Below, piece after piece: positions 26,950 to 36,270 of a stretch of DNA of 64,000 bases (position 1 is its first letter; every line of letters begins with the position of its first letter). Source of the DNA: Hoyosella subflava DQS3-9A1 (GTDB taxonomy: Bacteria > Actinomycetota > Actinomycetes > Mycobacteriales > Mycobacteriaceae). Location: positions 1,736,001 to 1,800,000 of the forward strand of contig NC_015564.1 of NCBI RefSeq assembly GCF_000214175.1, written 5' to 3'. The translations under genes and the position numbers were made by a program. Under the pieces are notes generated by a model. That model was not told the DNA's origin. It did not search any database and was given only the letters and a program-made list of their open reading frames with translations.

Positions 26950-26975
26950 GACAAAGCGACACGGAGGTAGGGGAG

Positions 26976-27797
26976 ATGGCGAATCCTTTTGTCAAATGGT
27001 GGAACTACATGAAAGCCAAGATGAATGCCTCCATCGACGAAAACGCCGATCCCAAGATCCAGATTCAGCAAGCGATTGAAGAGGCACAGCGGCAGCATCA
27101 AGCGCTCTCGCAACAGGCTGCGGCCGTTATCGGCAATCAGCGCCAGCTCGAGATGCGGCTGAACCGGCAGATCGCCGAGGTGGAGAAGCTGCAAGCGAGC
27201 ACCCGTCAGGCTCTGCAGATGTCGGAAAAGGCTATCGGACAGGGTGATGCGGCGAAGGCGCAGGAGTATGAAAATGCTGCCGAGGCGTTCGCTGCGCAGC
27301 TCGTCACCGCTGAGGCCAACATCGAGGACCTCAAGGCCCTCCATGATCAGTCGATGGAGGCGGCGAAGCAGGCGAAGCGCGCGGTCGAGCAGAACGCGAT
27401 GATGCTCCAGCAGAAGATCGCGGAGCGGACTAAGCTCCTCAGCCAGCTCGAACAGGCCAAGATGCAGGAGCAAGTCAGCAACTCGCTGCGGTCGATGACA
27501 GAACTTGCCGCACCGACAAATACCCCCAGCCTCGATGCAGTGCGGGACAAGATCGAGCGTCGCTACGCGAACGCTCTCGGTTCCTCCGAGTTGGCCAAGA
27601 ACTCGGTGCAGGGCCGCATGATGGAGGTCCAGCAGGCAACCGTTCAGATGGCAGGCCACAGCCGCCTCGAGCAGATCCGCGCGTCAATGAAGGGCGGACA
27701 GATCGGTTCGGGCGCACAGCCAGAGCAGCCCCAGGTCGCTCCTGCGCAGAAGCCTGCTCAGCCTCAGGGCGAGTCTGAGCAGAACCCGGCGAGCTGA
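26976..27797 (+). CDS. pspA: PspA/IM30-family membrane-stress protein (35-kDa antigen type)
   Basis: This 273-residue PspA protein is preceded by GGAGGTAGGGGAG. It begins [21 protein letters not shown] and is almost entirely alpha-helical, with long Gln/Ala/Glu-rich coiled coils (about 25-215) and a Pro/Gln-rich disordered tail. It matches the mycobacterial 35-kDa antigen Rv2744c in length and position after clgR. PspA binds stressed membranes in oligomers and in mycobacteria restrains ClgR. Confidence 0.93.
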   Translation: MANPFVKWWNYMKAKMNASIDENADPKIQIQQAIEEAQRQHQALSQQAAAVIGNQRQLEMRLNRQIAEVEKLQASTRQALQMSEKAIGQGDAAKAQEYENAAEAFAAQLVTAEANIEDLKALHDQSMEAAKQAKRAVEQNAMMLQQKIAERTKLLSQLEQAKMQEQVSNSLRSMTELAAPTNTPSLDAVRDKIERRYANALGSSELAKNSVQGRMMEVQQATVQMAGHSRLEQIRASMKGGQIGSGAQPEQPQVAPAQKPAQPQGESEQNPAS

Positions 27798-27817
27798 CTC
27801 CCGAATAGGCTTCCCCG

Positions 27818-28699
27818 ATGGCAATGGGTGGGGACGCGCGCAGAGTGTGGTCCGAACTGCAGGGCCGCGTCACGGACGCGGCCCGCAAGTGGACTGACCC
27901 GCGCGAGAAATTGCTCCGCAAGACGCGTCGCGCTCGCCGCCGAACCGCAAGGTTCGGAGGGTTGAGCGCGTTCTCCGCCGCGGGGACTGGCACATTGGCA
28001 CTTAGTTCCGCCCCCGAATGGACCATAGTGGCCGGTGGAGGTGTGACCCTCCTTACCGCAGTACCGGCGGTAGTCGCGTGGCGTAAGTTCCGCGAGTACC
28101 GTGCCCGCCCATTGCCGCCGCGTCGTCCCGCCCGACGATTTGAGCCGCACCATGCCTCGGCCGTTCACTCGGCGATGACGCGTATGAGCGCTGCTGAACA
28201 GAGTCTGTACCGCTTGGTCTTGGTGCTGAACCGCTCGAATGCGATACCGAGTGGCGAGGCCGATGAGATTCTGCGCGCAGCAATGGCTGCTGGCGACGCT
28301 CTGGAGACCGCAGCGCGCGACACCGTGGGCATGGAGTACGCGAGAACACGCTTGCACGCGGCGGGGGATAGGACGGGCGCTGCCGCGGATCTCGCAGAAC
28401 CGATCCGGAACCTGACCGCGCACATAAACCGTGGCGTGGCAGAAGTCGAAGACCTCACAGCCGCTGCCGCTCGCATGACGGACGCCGCCCTGGGGATGTC
28501 GCGCGAGGGTGTGCTCTCAGGCCTCGATCAGCAACGCGACGATCTGCTGTCAGTGACGGACCGCGTCGCCGGCCTGACCTCAGCTCTGCAGGAACTTCAC
28601 GGTCTCTCCCAGCAGTACGCTTCTCCTCTCTCGGTGCGCCCAGCGACTCGGGGTGCTCCCCGAACTTCCCCTGATCTTCGCGCTTCAGGGCTGACATGA
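27818..28699 (+). CDS. pspM: PspM-like phage-shock membrane protein (Rv2743c-like)
   Basis: This 293-residue protein follows pspA by 20 bases. A basic N-terminal stretch (KLLRKTRRARRRTARFG) precedes two hydrophobic segments (GLSAFSAAGTGTLALSS and WTIVAGGGVTLLTAVPAVVAW), then a long helical soluble region. Position and layout match Rv2743c (PspM), an integral membrane partner of PspA in M. tuberculosis. An internal ATG two codons on could also be the start. Confidence 0.82.
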   Translation: MAMGGDARRVWSELQGRVTDAARKWTDPREKLLRKTRRARRRTARFGGLSAFSAAGTGTLALSSAPEWTIVAGGGVTLLTAVPAVVAWRKFREYRARPLPPRRPARRFEPHHASAVHSAMTRMSAAEQSLYRLVLVLNRSNAIPSGEADEILRAAMAAGDALETAARDTVGMEYARTRLHAAGDRTGAAADLAEPIRNLTAHINRGVAEVEDLTAAAARMTDAALGMSREGVLSGLDQQRDDLLSVTDRVAGLTSALQELHGLSQQYASPLSVRPATRGAPRTSPDLRASGLT

Positions 28700-28772
28700 G
28701 GTGACTACCGGTGGAAGGCTAGAACCAGGACCTCGCAAACGCAGGTTGTGAGGCTGACACACCGGAGGAGAA

Positions 28773-28964
28773 ATGGTTCTCAAAATTATCGGCGCGATCG
28801 TGGTCATCTGGGTTGGACTAGCGATTCTCGGCTGGCTCATAGGCGCGTTCTTCTCGACGCTCTCCACTCTTGCCACGATCGCGGTTGTCGCGGCAATCGT
28901 GTACTTCTTGTACAAGGCATTCTCCAACGATGACAAGCAGAACGACGTCATCGGCCGCTACTGA
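28773..28964 (+). CDS. 63-residue small membrane protein in the psp region
   Basis: The ATG is preceded by a strong GGAGGAG. The peptide MVLKIIGAIVVIWVGLAILG...AAIVYFLYKAFSNDDKQNDVIGRY has two hydrophobic segments separated by a short polar turn, and a charged C-terminal tail. It sits where mycobacteria carry Rv2742c (PspN), but it shares no visible feature with that protein. It may be a small PspA/PspM membrane partner, inferred only from location. The family was not recognised. Confidence 0.75.
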   Translation: MVLKIIGAIVVIWVGLAILGWLIGAFFSTLSTLATIAVVAAIVYFLYKAFSNDDKQNDVIGRY

Positions 28965-29000
28965 TCTTCGTCGCACTCGCAGATCTATCCGGAAGGCACT

Positions 29001-30200
29001 ATGCGTATCGCCGTCATCGCAGGACCAGATCCCGGTCATGCGTTCCCTGCGATGGCTTTGTGCCGTGCCTTCGAAAAGGCAGGTGATCACGCAGTCCTGA
29101 TCACTGGGCGGCGCTGGCTTGAGCATGCAAAGAATGCAGGGCTCGAAGCAGTGGAACTCGCCGGGCTGATGTTGCCGACAGGGGTTGAGGACGACGATGC
29201 GGGCCGCAGAATTAATGAGCGAGCCGCGGCGATGTCCACCGCGATGCTCCCCGATCTGAACCGGCTGATGCCGGATCTCGTTGTGTCGGACGTCATTACC
29301 GTAGCTGGAGCTTTTGCTGCCGAGCGCCTCGGGATTCCGTGGGTGGAGCTCTCGCCCCATCCGCTCTATCTGCCGTCGCGCGGCCTGCCGCCTATCGGCA
29401 GTGGGCTGGAGCCAGGTCGCGGGCTGACGGGACGGGCTCGGGACATCACTCTCCGGGCGTTCGTAAACCGGGATTTGCGCAGGGGCCGTCGCCAGCGCGC
29501 GCACGCGCGGGCCTCGATTGGGTTGCCCGCACACGACCCTGGACCGCTCGGCCGAGTACTTGCCACGCTGCCGTCGCTCGAATTGCCTAGACCGGACTGG
29601 CCAGACAATGCGTACGTTGTTGGACCATTGATCTGGGAACCAGCCACCGAGGAGCTTCCCTTGCCCGCAGGGGACAAACCGGTGGTCATGGTGTCGCCTT
29701 CCACAGCGTCACAGGGTGGAGCGGCGGGTGTCCTCGAGGGGGTAGTCGCCGGACTGCGAAGGTCAGAAACCCCTGAAGCGGTGCCTGACTTTCGCGTCGC
29801 TGCGGCGATGCTCGGAGACGCTCCGCGAGACCTGCCCCCTTGGGTATCAGCGGGCGTGGGACGCCAGGATGTCTTGCTCGCGCAGGCTGAAGTGCTGGTG
29901 TGTGGGGCTGGGCATGGCATCATCGCGCGCGGATTGTTGGCGGGCCGTCCACTCGTCCTGGTCCCAGGGGGAGGAGACCAGCGCGAGCTCGCGAACCGTG
30001 TCATTCGCATGGGTGCGGGGGTTGCGGTGTGGCCTGGCCGGGATGGTGTGCCAGATCCTCAGGAACTGGCTCATGCGATCAAGCAGGTCACTTCCGATCC
30101 GTCATTCGCAAAAGCGGCGCGCAAGGCTGCCCATTCGGTAGAGGGTGTCACTGATGTCGTCAGTGTGTGCCATCGCCTGTTGACAGGCCGGGCTGCCTAG
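29001..30200 (+). CDS. Glycosyltransferase, GT1/UGT type (Rv2739c-like)
   Basis: This 399-residue GT-B fold protein begins MRIAVIAGPDPGHAFPAMALCRAFEKAGD, the usual N-terminal nucleotide-free lobe. The C-terminal lobe has VLVCGAGHGIIARGLLAGRPLVLVPGGGDQRELANRVIRMGAGVAV, the donor-binding region of GT1 enzymes. It corresponds in place to M. tuberculosis Rv2739c. Acceptor and donor are unknown. Its last 41 bases overlap the convergent epoxide hydrolase gene. Confidence 0.85.
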   Translation: MRIAVIAGPDPGHAFPAMALCRAFEKAGDHAVLITGRRWLEHAKNAGLEAVELAGLMLPTGVEDDDAGRRINERAAAMSTAMLPDLNRLMPDLVVSDVITVAGAFAAERLGIPWVELSPHPLYLPSRGLPPIGSGLEPGRGLTGRARDITLRAFVNRDLRRGRRQRAHARASIGLPAHDPGPLGRVLATLPSLELPRPDWPDNAYVVGPLIWEPATEELPLPAGDKPVVMVSPSTASQGGAAGVLEGVVAGLRRSETPEAVPDFRVAAAMLGDAPRDLPPWVSAGVGRQDVLLAQAEVLVCGAGHGIIARGLLAGRPLVLVPGGGDQRELANRVIRMGAGVAVWPGRDGVPDPQELAHAIKQVTSDPSFAKAARKAAHSVEGVTDVVSVCHRLLTGRAA

Positions 30201-31380
30201 CTGAATGGGCGCATGAGCGGAGCGGGCGGAAGAATGCCTGGATGTCTTCCGTCAGCAGGTCGGGAGCCTCCATCGCCGCGAAATGTCCGCCACGCTCGAA
30301 TCGCGACCAGTGCACCACGTTGTTTTCGCGCTCAAGAATGCTGCGGAGTGTTACGTCTCCGGGGAAGATGGCGGCCCCGGTGGGCACGCCAGAACTCTCC
30401 TTCGGCTCGCCCCAGTCTGTTGACTCCTTGTAGATCCGTGCAGACGAGCCGGCGGTGGCGGTGAACCAGTAAATGCTGACGTTGGTGAGCAACTGATCCT
30501 TGTTGACCGCGTCCTCGGGCAGTTCTTTCGCAGGGTCGGTCAGGTTCCTGAAGTGTTCGGTGATCCATGCCAGCTGCGCGGCCGGTGAGTCGACAAGTCC
30601 GTAAGCGATGTTCTGTGGACGGTCACCCTGAATGGCTGCGTACCCCGAGCCCTCACCTTCTGCCCACGACATGAGTTGTGCCAGTGGCTCTTGTTCCTCC
30701 TCAGGGAACATCGCAGGGTCAGCATCCCAAGCCGGCACCGTGAGTGGCCCGTTCATGTGCACGCCGACTACGTGTCCCGTATCTATCCGGCCCAACTCAG
30801 GCGCTACAAGCGAGCCGAGGTCACCGCCATGCGCGCCGTAACGGTCGTACCCCAGCTGCTTCATCAACTTCTTGAGAACCGCGGCGTAGTTGCTAGTCGA
30901 TGCCTCGCCCTGGTTTCGGGTCGGACCGGAGAATCCGAACCCCGGCAGCGACGGAATCACCAGGTGAAACGCGTCCGAAGGAGCGGCGCCGTGTGTACGG
31001 GGGCTGGTCAGCGGACTGATCATGGCTGCGAAGTCGACGATCGAGCTCGGCCATCCGTGTATCAGCAACAGCGGCAGCGCATCGGATTCGGGAGATCTGA
31101 TGTGCATGAAATGGATCTGCTGGCCATCGATCTCTGCGAGGTACTGGGGGTGTTCGTTCAATTGGGCTTCGTGCGTCCGCCAGTCGTACGAACTGAGCCA
31201 GTAGTCCGCAAGTTCCTTGAGATACCACCCAGGTACCCCGTACTTCCACCCAGAGCCGGGCAGGTCATCAGGCCAGCGCGTGCGCGCCAGGCGATCATTG
31301 AGATCGTCGATCTGGTCCTGCCGAATGTTGATGCGGAAAGGGGCTGGCATTACCCGTGGTGGTTCGTGCGAGGTGGTCAT
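30160..31380 (-). CDS. Epoxide hydrolase, EHN-domain alpha/beta-hydrolase
   Basis: This protein has about 406 residues from MTTSHEPPRVMPAPF (ATG at 31380; 31389 is an alternative). The N-terminal EHN domain (INIRQDQIDDLNDRLARTRWPDDLP) is typical of microsomal-type epoxide hydrolases. The alpha/beta-hydrolase core has the oxyanion motif HGWP, the nucleophile elbow GAHGGDLGS with the presumed Asp, and the terminal GGHFAAMEAP His. It converts epoxides to diols. It overlaps the glycosyltransferase tail to tail by 41 bases. Confidence 0.88.
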   Translation of the reverse strand: MTTSHEPPRVMPAPFRINIRQDQIDDLNDRLARTRWPDDLPGSGWKYGVPGWYLKELADYWLSSYDWRTHEAQLNEHPQYLAEIDGQQIHFMHIRSPESDALPLLLIHGWPSSIVDFAAMISPLTSPRTHGAAPSDAFHLVIPSLPGFGFSGPTRNQGEASTSNYAAVLKKLMKQLGYDRYGAHGGDLGSLVAPELGRIDTGHVVGVHMNGPLTVPAWDADPAMFPEEEQEPLAQLMSWAEGEGSGYAAIQGDRPQNIAYGLVDSPAAQLAWITEHFRNLTDPAKELPEDAVNKDQLLTNVSIYWFTATAGSSARIYKESTDWGEPKESSGVPTGAAIFPGDVTLRSILERENNVVHWSRFERGGHFAAMEAPDLLTEDIQAFFRPLRSCAHSARQPGLSTGDGTH

Positions 31381-31487
31381 GCAGTCCAAATTAGAGATTG
31401 TTCAGGCCAGTTCTCGTCCTAATTCACCATGAGGTGGCCTCTTGGCGTGGGCAAGGAGGGTGTGCGGAAGAGCGCTACGGTGGTGGA

Positions 31488-31682
31488 GTGCGTCTCACAG
31501 AGTTTCACGATCGTGTTCGAGCCGAGTTCGGTCCAGTGCTGGGTGACTCTGTGTTGCGCGACCATGTTCTTATCGCCATGGGCGGTGTGACCGCGACGGT
31601 AGCCCTTCGCCAGGGCAAAAGCTTGCGCGACGTGTGGTGGGCGTTGTGTGACGATTTCGACATTCCGCGCGATCGCTGGTGA
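31488..31682 (+). CDS. DUF3046 protein (Rv2738c-like)
   Basis: This 64-residue protein starts at GTG 31488 with MRLTEFHDRVRAEFGPVLGDSVLRDHVL and ends SLRDVWWALCDDFDIPRDRW, the DUF3046 signature. The family is nearly always found just upstream of recA in actinobacteria. Its function is unknown. Upstream ATG starts add sequence unlike the family and extend into the divergent epoxide hydrolase promoter. Confidence 0.85.
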   Translation: MRLTEFHDRVRAEFGPVLGDSVLRDHVLIAMGGVTATVALRQGKSLRDVWWALCDDFDIPRDRW

Positions 31683-31712
31683 GGACGAATCCGCGCGTGT
31701 TGCGTATTGATT

Positions 31713-31726
31713 CGAACAGGTGTTCG
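31713..31726. promoter_or_regulatory. LexA (SOS) box upstream of recA
   Basis: CGAACAGGTGTTCG fits the actinobacterial LexA operator CGAACRNRYGTTYG at every position. It lies 184 bases before the recA start, between DUF3046 and recA. Confidence 0.9.
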
Positions 31727-31815
31727 GTATAGTCATGTTCGTGCAAGCGCGCTGACTGTCCACAGGATGTGTGCGTAGTGCGTGTTATCCACAATGCGGG
31801 CGCGGGAGACAAAAA

Positions 31816-31838
31816 TTGTCAGTGCTCGGTCGTACTGT
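31816..31838 (+). promoter_or_regulatory. RecA-NDp-type (PafBC-dependent) promoter of recA
   Basis: TTGTCAGTG (31816-31824), 8 bases, then TACTGT (31833-31838) matches the mycobacterial LexA-independent DNA-damage promoter consensus TTGTCRGTG-N8-TAnnnT exactly. It would put recA under both PafBC and LexA control, as in mycobacteria. Confidence 0.85.
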
Positions 31839-31909
31839 AGCGGTAACTCCGGGAACGGAACGTGGCGCTGAGTCTGCGGAATCAGCGCGGGAAGAGGAGA
31901 GCAGCAACG

Positions 31910-32947
31910 ATGGCACCGGCATACGATCGGGAAAAGGCACTTGAACTCGCGCTCGCGCAGATCGACAAGAACTTCGGTAAGGGTTCGGTCATGCGCCTTG
32001 GTGATGAGGTCAGGCCACCTATCTCAACAATACCTACGGGATCAGTCGCACTGGATGTTGCGCTGGGTATTGGAGGGCTGCCACGAGGACGAGTCATTGA
32101 GATCTACGGCCCGGAATCTTCTGGCAAGACCACGGTGGCGCTCCATGCTGTCGCGAACGCACAGCGAGCCGGGGGCATAGCGGCGTTCATCGACGCCGAG
32201 CACGCGCTTGATCCGGAGTACGCGAAAGCGCTTGGTGTTGACACTGATGCCTTACTCGTTTCGCAGCCTGACACGGGGGAGCAGGCGCTCGAGATTGCGG
32301 ACATGCTGACACGTTCCGGCGCGCTGGACATCATCGTTATCGACTCGGTGGCGGCGCTTGTGCCGCGTGCGGAGATCGAAGGTGAGATGGGGGATAGTCA
32401 CGTCGGCCTTCAGGCTCGACTGATGAGCCAGGCTTTGCGGAAGATGACGTCAGCCCTCAGCAGTTCTGGTACTACCGCGATCTTCATCAATCAGCTGCGC
32501 GAGAAGATCGGAGTCATGTTCGGATCTCCCGAAACCACCACCGGCGGTAAGGCGCTCAAGTTCTACGCTTCCGTTCGACTCGATGTGCGCCGGATCGAAA
32601 CACTCAAGGACGGTGGCGACGCTGTCGGTAACCGCACCAGGGTCAAAGTTGTGAAGAACAAGGTTTCACCGCCGTTTAAGCAGGCAGAGTTCGACATCCT
32701 TTACGGCAAGGGCATCAGCCGTGAAGGATCGCTCATCGACATGGGCGTCGATCAGGGCTTTATCCGGAAGTCAGGTTCGTGGTTCACCTACGACGGCGAC
32801 CAGCTTGGACAGGGCAAAGAAAATGCACGTCGATACCTCATCGAGAATCCGGATATCGCCAACGAGGTCGAAAAGAAGATCCTCGAAAAGCTGGGTATCG
32901 GTGCTGTAGTCAGCGAGGAAGCAGAATCCACCCCCGTCGAGTTCTAA
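31910..32947 (+). CDS. recA: Recombinase RecA
   Basis: This 345-residue protein starts [20 protein letters not shown], with GGAGAG upstream. A start 16 codons earlier is unlikely. Walker [10 protein letters not shown], the MAW/L1-L2 loop region ([41 protein letters not shown]) and the acidic C-terminus are all present. Unlike M. tuberculosis RecA there is no intein. It filaments on single-stranded DNA, drives homologous recombination and triggers LexA self-cleavage. Confidence 0.98.
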   Translation: MAPAYDREKALELALAQIDKNFGKGSVMRLGDEVRPPISTIPTGSVALDVALGIGGLPRGRVIEIYGPESSGKTTVALHAVANAQRAGGIAAFIDAEHALDPEYAKALGVDTDALLVSQPDTGEQALEIADMLTRSGALDIIVIDSVAALVPRAEIEGEMGDSHVGLQARLMSQALRKMTSALSSSGTTAIFINQLREKIGVMFGSPETTTGGKALKFYASVRLDVRRIETLKDGGDAVGNRTRVKVVKNKVSPPFKQAEFDILYGKGISREGSLIDMGVDQGFIRKSGSWFTYDGDQLGQGKENARRYLIENPDIANEVEKKILEKLGIGAVVSEEAESTPVEF

Positions 32948-32964
32948 CTGTCGAGTACTGACCA

Positions 32965-33558
32965 ATGAGCACCAGGGGACACCAACGCGACACTCCGGAG
33001 GACGCTGAGGGGCAGCGTTCCCCGGAGGAATGGCAGGCACACGCTCGAAACTTGTGCCTACGATGGCTCGGCGCACGGCCGCACACCCGCGTCGAGCTGC
33101 GTGAAAAGCTCGCGCGCAAAGGAATTCCCGAAGACGTAAGTGAGTCGGTCCTCGATCGGCTCACTGCTGTAAGTCTTATTGATGATGCGGAATTTGCGGA
33201 AGCCTGGGTGCGCTCCCGCCACACCCACGCGGGACGCGGGCGCAGGGCGCTCGCCGTAGAGCTGCGCCGGAAAGGCGTCGAGGACGAGCACGTTGATCAG
33301 GCCTTATCCACCATCAGTGACGATGCTGAACGCTCCCGCGCGTACGCACTCGCCGCGCAGCGTATCGAGCGCACAAACACGATCAATTGGTCCGATCGCG
33401 CGGAGCAGGAGCGCACAACGCGGAAACTCATCGGCATGCTGTCACGCCGAGGTTATGCGCCAGGGTTGGCCTACAGCGTGGTCACGCAGGTCATCGCCGA
33501 ACGTTGCGGGGCCGAAATTGAACTTCCGGACCCGGAAACGACTTCGTCAGATCTCTGA
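32965..33558 (+). CDS. recX: Regulatory protein RecX
   Basis: This 197-residue protein follows recA by 17 bases. The RecX repeats of three-helix units are visible (CLRWLGARPHTRVELREKLARKGI; AEAWVRSRHTHAGRGRRALAVELRRKGV). RecX caps and limits RecA filaments. Its 3' end overlaps the convergent TRAP permease gene by 12 bases. Confidence 0.93.
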   Translation: MSTRGHQRDTPEDAEGQRSPEEWQAHARNLCLRWLGARPHTRVELREKLARKGIPEDVSESVLDRLTAVSLIDDAEFAEAWVRSRHTHAGRGRRALAVELRRKGVEDEHVDQALSTISDDAERSRAYALAAQRIERTNTINWSDRAEQERTTRKLIGMLSRRGYAPGLAYSVVTQVIAERCGAEIELPDPETTSSDL

Positions 33559-36243
33559 GGTCGGGACCTCACTCTTCTCTTTGTCTGCCGAAGCTGCTTC
33601 GCTCGCCTTTCCTCGCCGGTAGTGAATGACGGTGATTGTGAGGCCAATAGCGAGCCCAGCCAGGTCAGCAGTCCAGCTGAAATGCAGCAGAAGGATGCCG
33701 GAAACTGCCAGAGCGATGCGCTCAGCCCAGCTGATCTTCGTCCGGAAGAAGCCCACTACCGCGATTCCGAGGAAGAACACGCCAGCAAGAGACGTTGCCG
33801 CGGCTTGGATGCCCTGAATCCACGTCACATTCTGCAGAAGTAACTCAGGGCTGATCACGAACATAAAAGGCACCACGAAGCCTGAAACTGCGATACGAAC
33901 AGCATTGCCGCCAGTGCGGATCGGGTCGCCGCCAGAAACCCCGCACGCTGCATACGCTGCCAGACACACAGGCGGCGTGATGTCCGCCATCACACCGAAG
34001 TAATAGACGAACAAATGCGCTGACAAGATGATCGCCATGGTGGGTTCAGATAGGTCACCCTGCAGAAGAACGATGATTGCGGGAGCGGCGAGCGTCGCGG
34101 TGACGACATAGTTCGCTGTCGTCGGCAACCCGATCCCGAGAATCAGACATGCAAGCATCGACAACGCGAGAACCGGAATGAGATGCCCGCCACCGAGACT
34201 GATGAGCCCATCAGCGAGCTTATGGCCTAGCCCCGTCAAAGTAATCATGCCCGCGAGAATCCCTGCGGTCGCGCATGCGACCACAATGGGCAGCGCGATC
34301 CGCGTCGCGCTGACAAGCCCCTCCGCGAACGTCGCGAGCGAAAGTTTGTCCTCTGATTCGTTGCGCCACTTCGCGAACAGCGCGACAAGCGGTGTAGTCA
34401 CCGCCGCATACGCGAACGCGAGTATCACGATCGTCCAAGCCCGCCCAACGTCAGGAAGCAGCGCCTCGACAAGCGTCTTGACAAGCCACAACGCCAGGAA
34501 CGTGACGAGAAAAGGCACAAGAACTTGACCGGTCCGGTGGGCGACAGTCTTCAGCGGTGCGTTCAGGTCCGGATCGATCTCGTAACCTTTCCGCCTCGCC
34601 GTGATCTGAACCGTCAGCGCGACGAGCACACCCAAAGACAATGCGACAACGGTCATTCTGTTCAGGCGCGACATGTCCGGCGCGATTGCGGCAACCGCCT
34701 GGAATCCGAGCCACGCGACACCCACCGCGATGCCGAAGAACCCGAGCAGTTGCGCACTGCCAGCTAGCCTGCTGGACGTCGGCGGGGGAGGCGGTTTCAT
34801 CTCCCCGTGCGCGGGAGCAACCGCGACGACGGCAGGTGCGAAGACTTGGATCAGAATGTTGATACCGATGGCAATGCCGATCGACGCCATCGCTGCGAAA
34901 CCAGGACTGAACCCCATCGAGAGAAGCATGAAGATCGCCACGATCGGGATTAGCAAGTAGCCTTTCGCGGCCATCAACTGCCGGACACTGGGCAGCAGAG
35001 CTTTAGGTATTCCACCGATACCGAGGCGTTTCGAGTCAAAGTGGATCACCACAAACTGAGCGGTAAAGAACAGGACCGCAGGAATGATCGCCGCTTTCAG
35101 AATCTCCGAGTAGGGGATCCGCGTGATCTCCATCATGATGAAGGCGCCCGCACCCATTATGGGCGGCGCGATCTGGCCACCAGTCGACGATGCTGCTTCA
35201 ACCGCACCCGCATAGTTGGGCTTGTAACCGGACTTCTTCATCATCGGGATTGTGAAGGCGCCGTTGCTGACAGTGTTCGCCACCGACGAACCAGTGATCG
35301 TCCCCGAGAAAGCGCTGGTCGCGACACCGACCTTCGCTGTGCCACCCGTCGACCACCCTGTGGCGCCTAACGCTCCGTCGGTGAAAAAGCGTTCCATTCC
35401 TGTGCGCTGCAGCATCGCCGCGAAGATGAGGAACAGGAAGATGACGGTAGCGGACACCCGAATGGGAGTTCCGAACACTGCCTCATCGGTGAAGAACGAC
35501 GTATTCACGATACGGTCGACGCTGTATCCAGGGTGGCGCAGGAATCCCGGCAACATCGGGCCGTAGTAGGCGTAGGCCAGCATCAGCGTCGCAAGGATGA
35601 CGAGAGCGCTTCCCAGGACTCGTTGCGCTGCGACGAGGATGAGGAGTAGGGCCACCGTGCCGACAGCTATGTTTGTGGGGTTCAGAATTCCGGCGGTCCG
35701 GATGATCGTTTCGTAGTTGGTGAAAACGTAGTAGCCGGTGAAGACACTGAGCCCGGCGAGGATCAGATCTGCGAAAGGAATGCCCCACGCTCGCAGCGGC
35801 ACATAGCGCGCCGCCTGCACGAGCAACAGCACTCCCAGCGCAGGCAGCACCACATGCCATCCCGCGATGCCTTGCGCTGCAATCGCAGCGAGCGCAATCA
35901 GCCCGGATGCTGTAAGGAACCACCCGAAGTACCGCTGCTTCCTGGAATTCCGTGGTTTGACTGGATACAGCAGGAAGATCAGGCATAGAGCGAGCGAGAG
36001 GTGGAAGGGGCCTTGCTGACGAGAAGGCAGTGAGCCTTCGAACACCGGTGATGTGATGATGTGGAACAGTGCGAAGCCCAGCGCGATGAAGAATACGAGC
36101 CAGCGCCACACGGCTCGCCTGTCCACGCGGGTGGCTTCCGCGGCTTCCGCAAAGCTATGTTCTTCGAGCTCGAGAAGATCCTTTTCGAGGTCTTTCACAC
36201 TCGCTGGTGAAGCGGTGGCGCCGCCCGCCGGTGTGGTTGCCAT
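33547..36243 (-). CDS. TRAP transporter fused permease (TAXI type, 4TM-12TM)
   Basis: This 898-residue membrane protein has many hydrophobic segments. Small and large TRAP permease subunits are fused in one chain, as in TAXI-TRAP systems. Typical motifs are GTITGSSVANTVSNGAFTIPMMKKSGY and GGQIAPPIMGAGAFIMMEIT in the middle, and GLPTTANYVVTATLAAPAI near the C-terminus. It is the last gene of the operon made up of the TAXI binding protein, a DUF1850 lipoprotein and this permease. The system is a sodium-driven importer of a small acid. The substrate cannot be inferred. Confidence 0.93.
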   Translation of the reverse strand: MATTPAGGATASPASVKDLEKDLLELEEHSFAEAAEATRVDRRAVWRWLVFFIALGFALFHIITSPVFEGSLPSRQQGPFHLSLALCLIFLLYPVKPRNSRKQRYFGWFLTASGLIALAAIAAQGIAGWHVVLPALGVLLLVQAARYVPLRAWGIPFADLILAGLSVFTGYYVFTNYETIIRTAGILNPTNIAVGTVALLLILVAAQRVLGSALVILATLMLAYAYYGPMLPGFLRHPGYSVDRIVNTSFFTDEAVFGTPIRVSATVIFLFLIFAAMLQRTGMERFFTDGALGATGWSTGGTAKVGVATSAFSGTITGSSVANTVSNGAFTIPMMKKSGYKPNYAGAVEAASSTGGQIAPPIMGAGAFIMMEITRIPYSEILKAAIIPAVLFFTAQFVVIHFDSKRLGIGGIPKALLPSVRQLMAAKGYLLIPIVAIFMLLSMGFSPGFAAMASIGIAIGINILIQVFAPAVVAVAPAHGEMKPPPPPTSSRLAGSAQLLGFFGIAVGVAWLGFQAVAAIAPDMSRLNRMTVVALSLGVLVALTVQITARRKGYEIDPDLNAPLKTVAHRTGQVLVPFLVTFLALWLVKTLVEALLPDVGRAWTIVILAFAYAAVTTPLVALFAKWRNESEDKLSLATFAEGLVSATRIALPIVVACATAGILAGMITLTGLGHKLADGLISLGGGHLIPVLALSMLACLILGIGLPTTANYVVTATLAAPAIIVLLQGDLSEPTMAIILSAHLFVYYFGVMADITPPVCLAAYAACGVSGGDPIRTGGNAVRIAVSGFVVPFMFVISPELLLQNVTWIQGIQAAATSLAGVFFLGIAVVGFFRTKISWAERIALAVSGILLLHFSWTADLAGLAIGLTITVIHYRRGKASEAASADKEKSEVPTSEI

Positions 36244-36270
36244 TGCCTCGCCTCTCGTCAGATCAGGTAT

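Noticed and set aside
26823-27659. 278-codon minus-strand frame opposite pspA
   Set aside because: It is the antisense image of a repetitive coiled-coil gene; its Leu/Arg/His-rich composition is typical of shadow frames.
30676-31422. 248-codon plus-strand frame opposite the epoxide hydrolase
   Set aside because: The opposite strand encodes a complete enzyme with catalytic motifs; this frame shows none.
31910-32947. RecA intein as in M. tuberculosis
   Set aside because: The recA frame is 345 residues and continuous, with no intein insertion.
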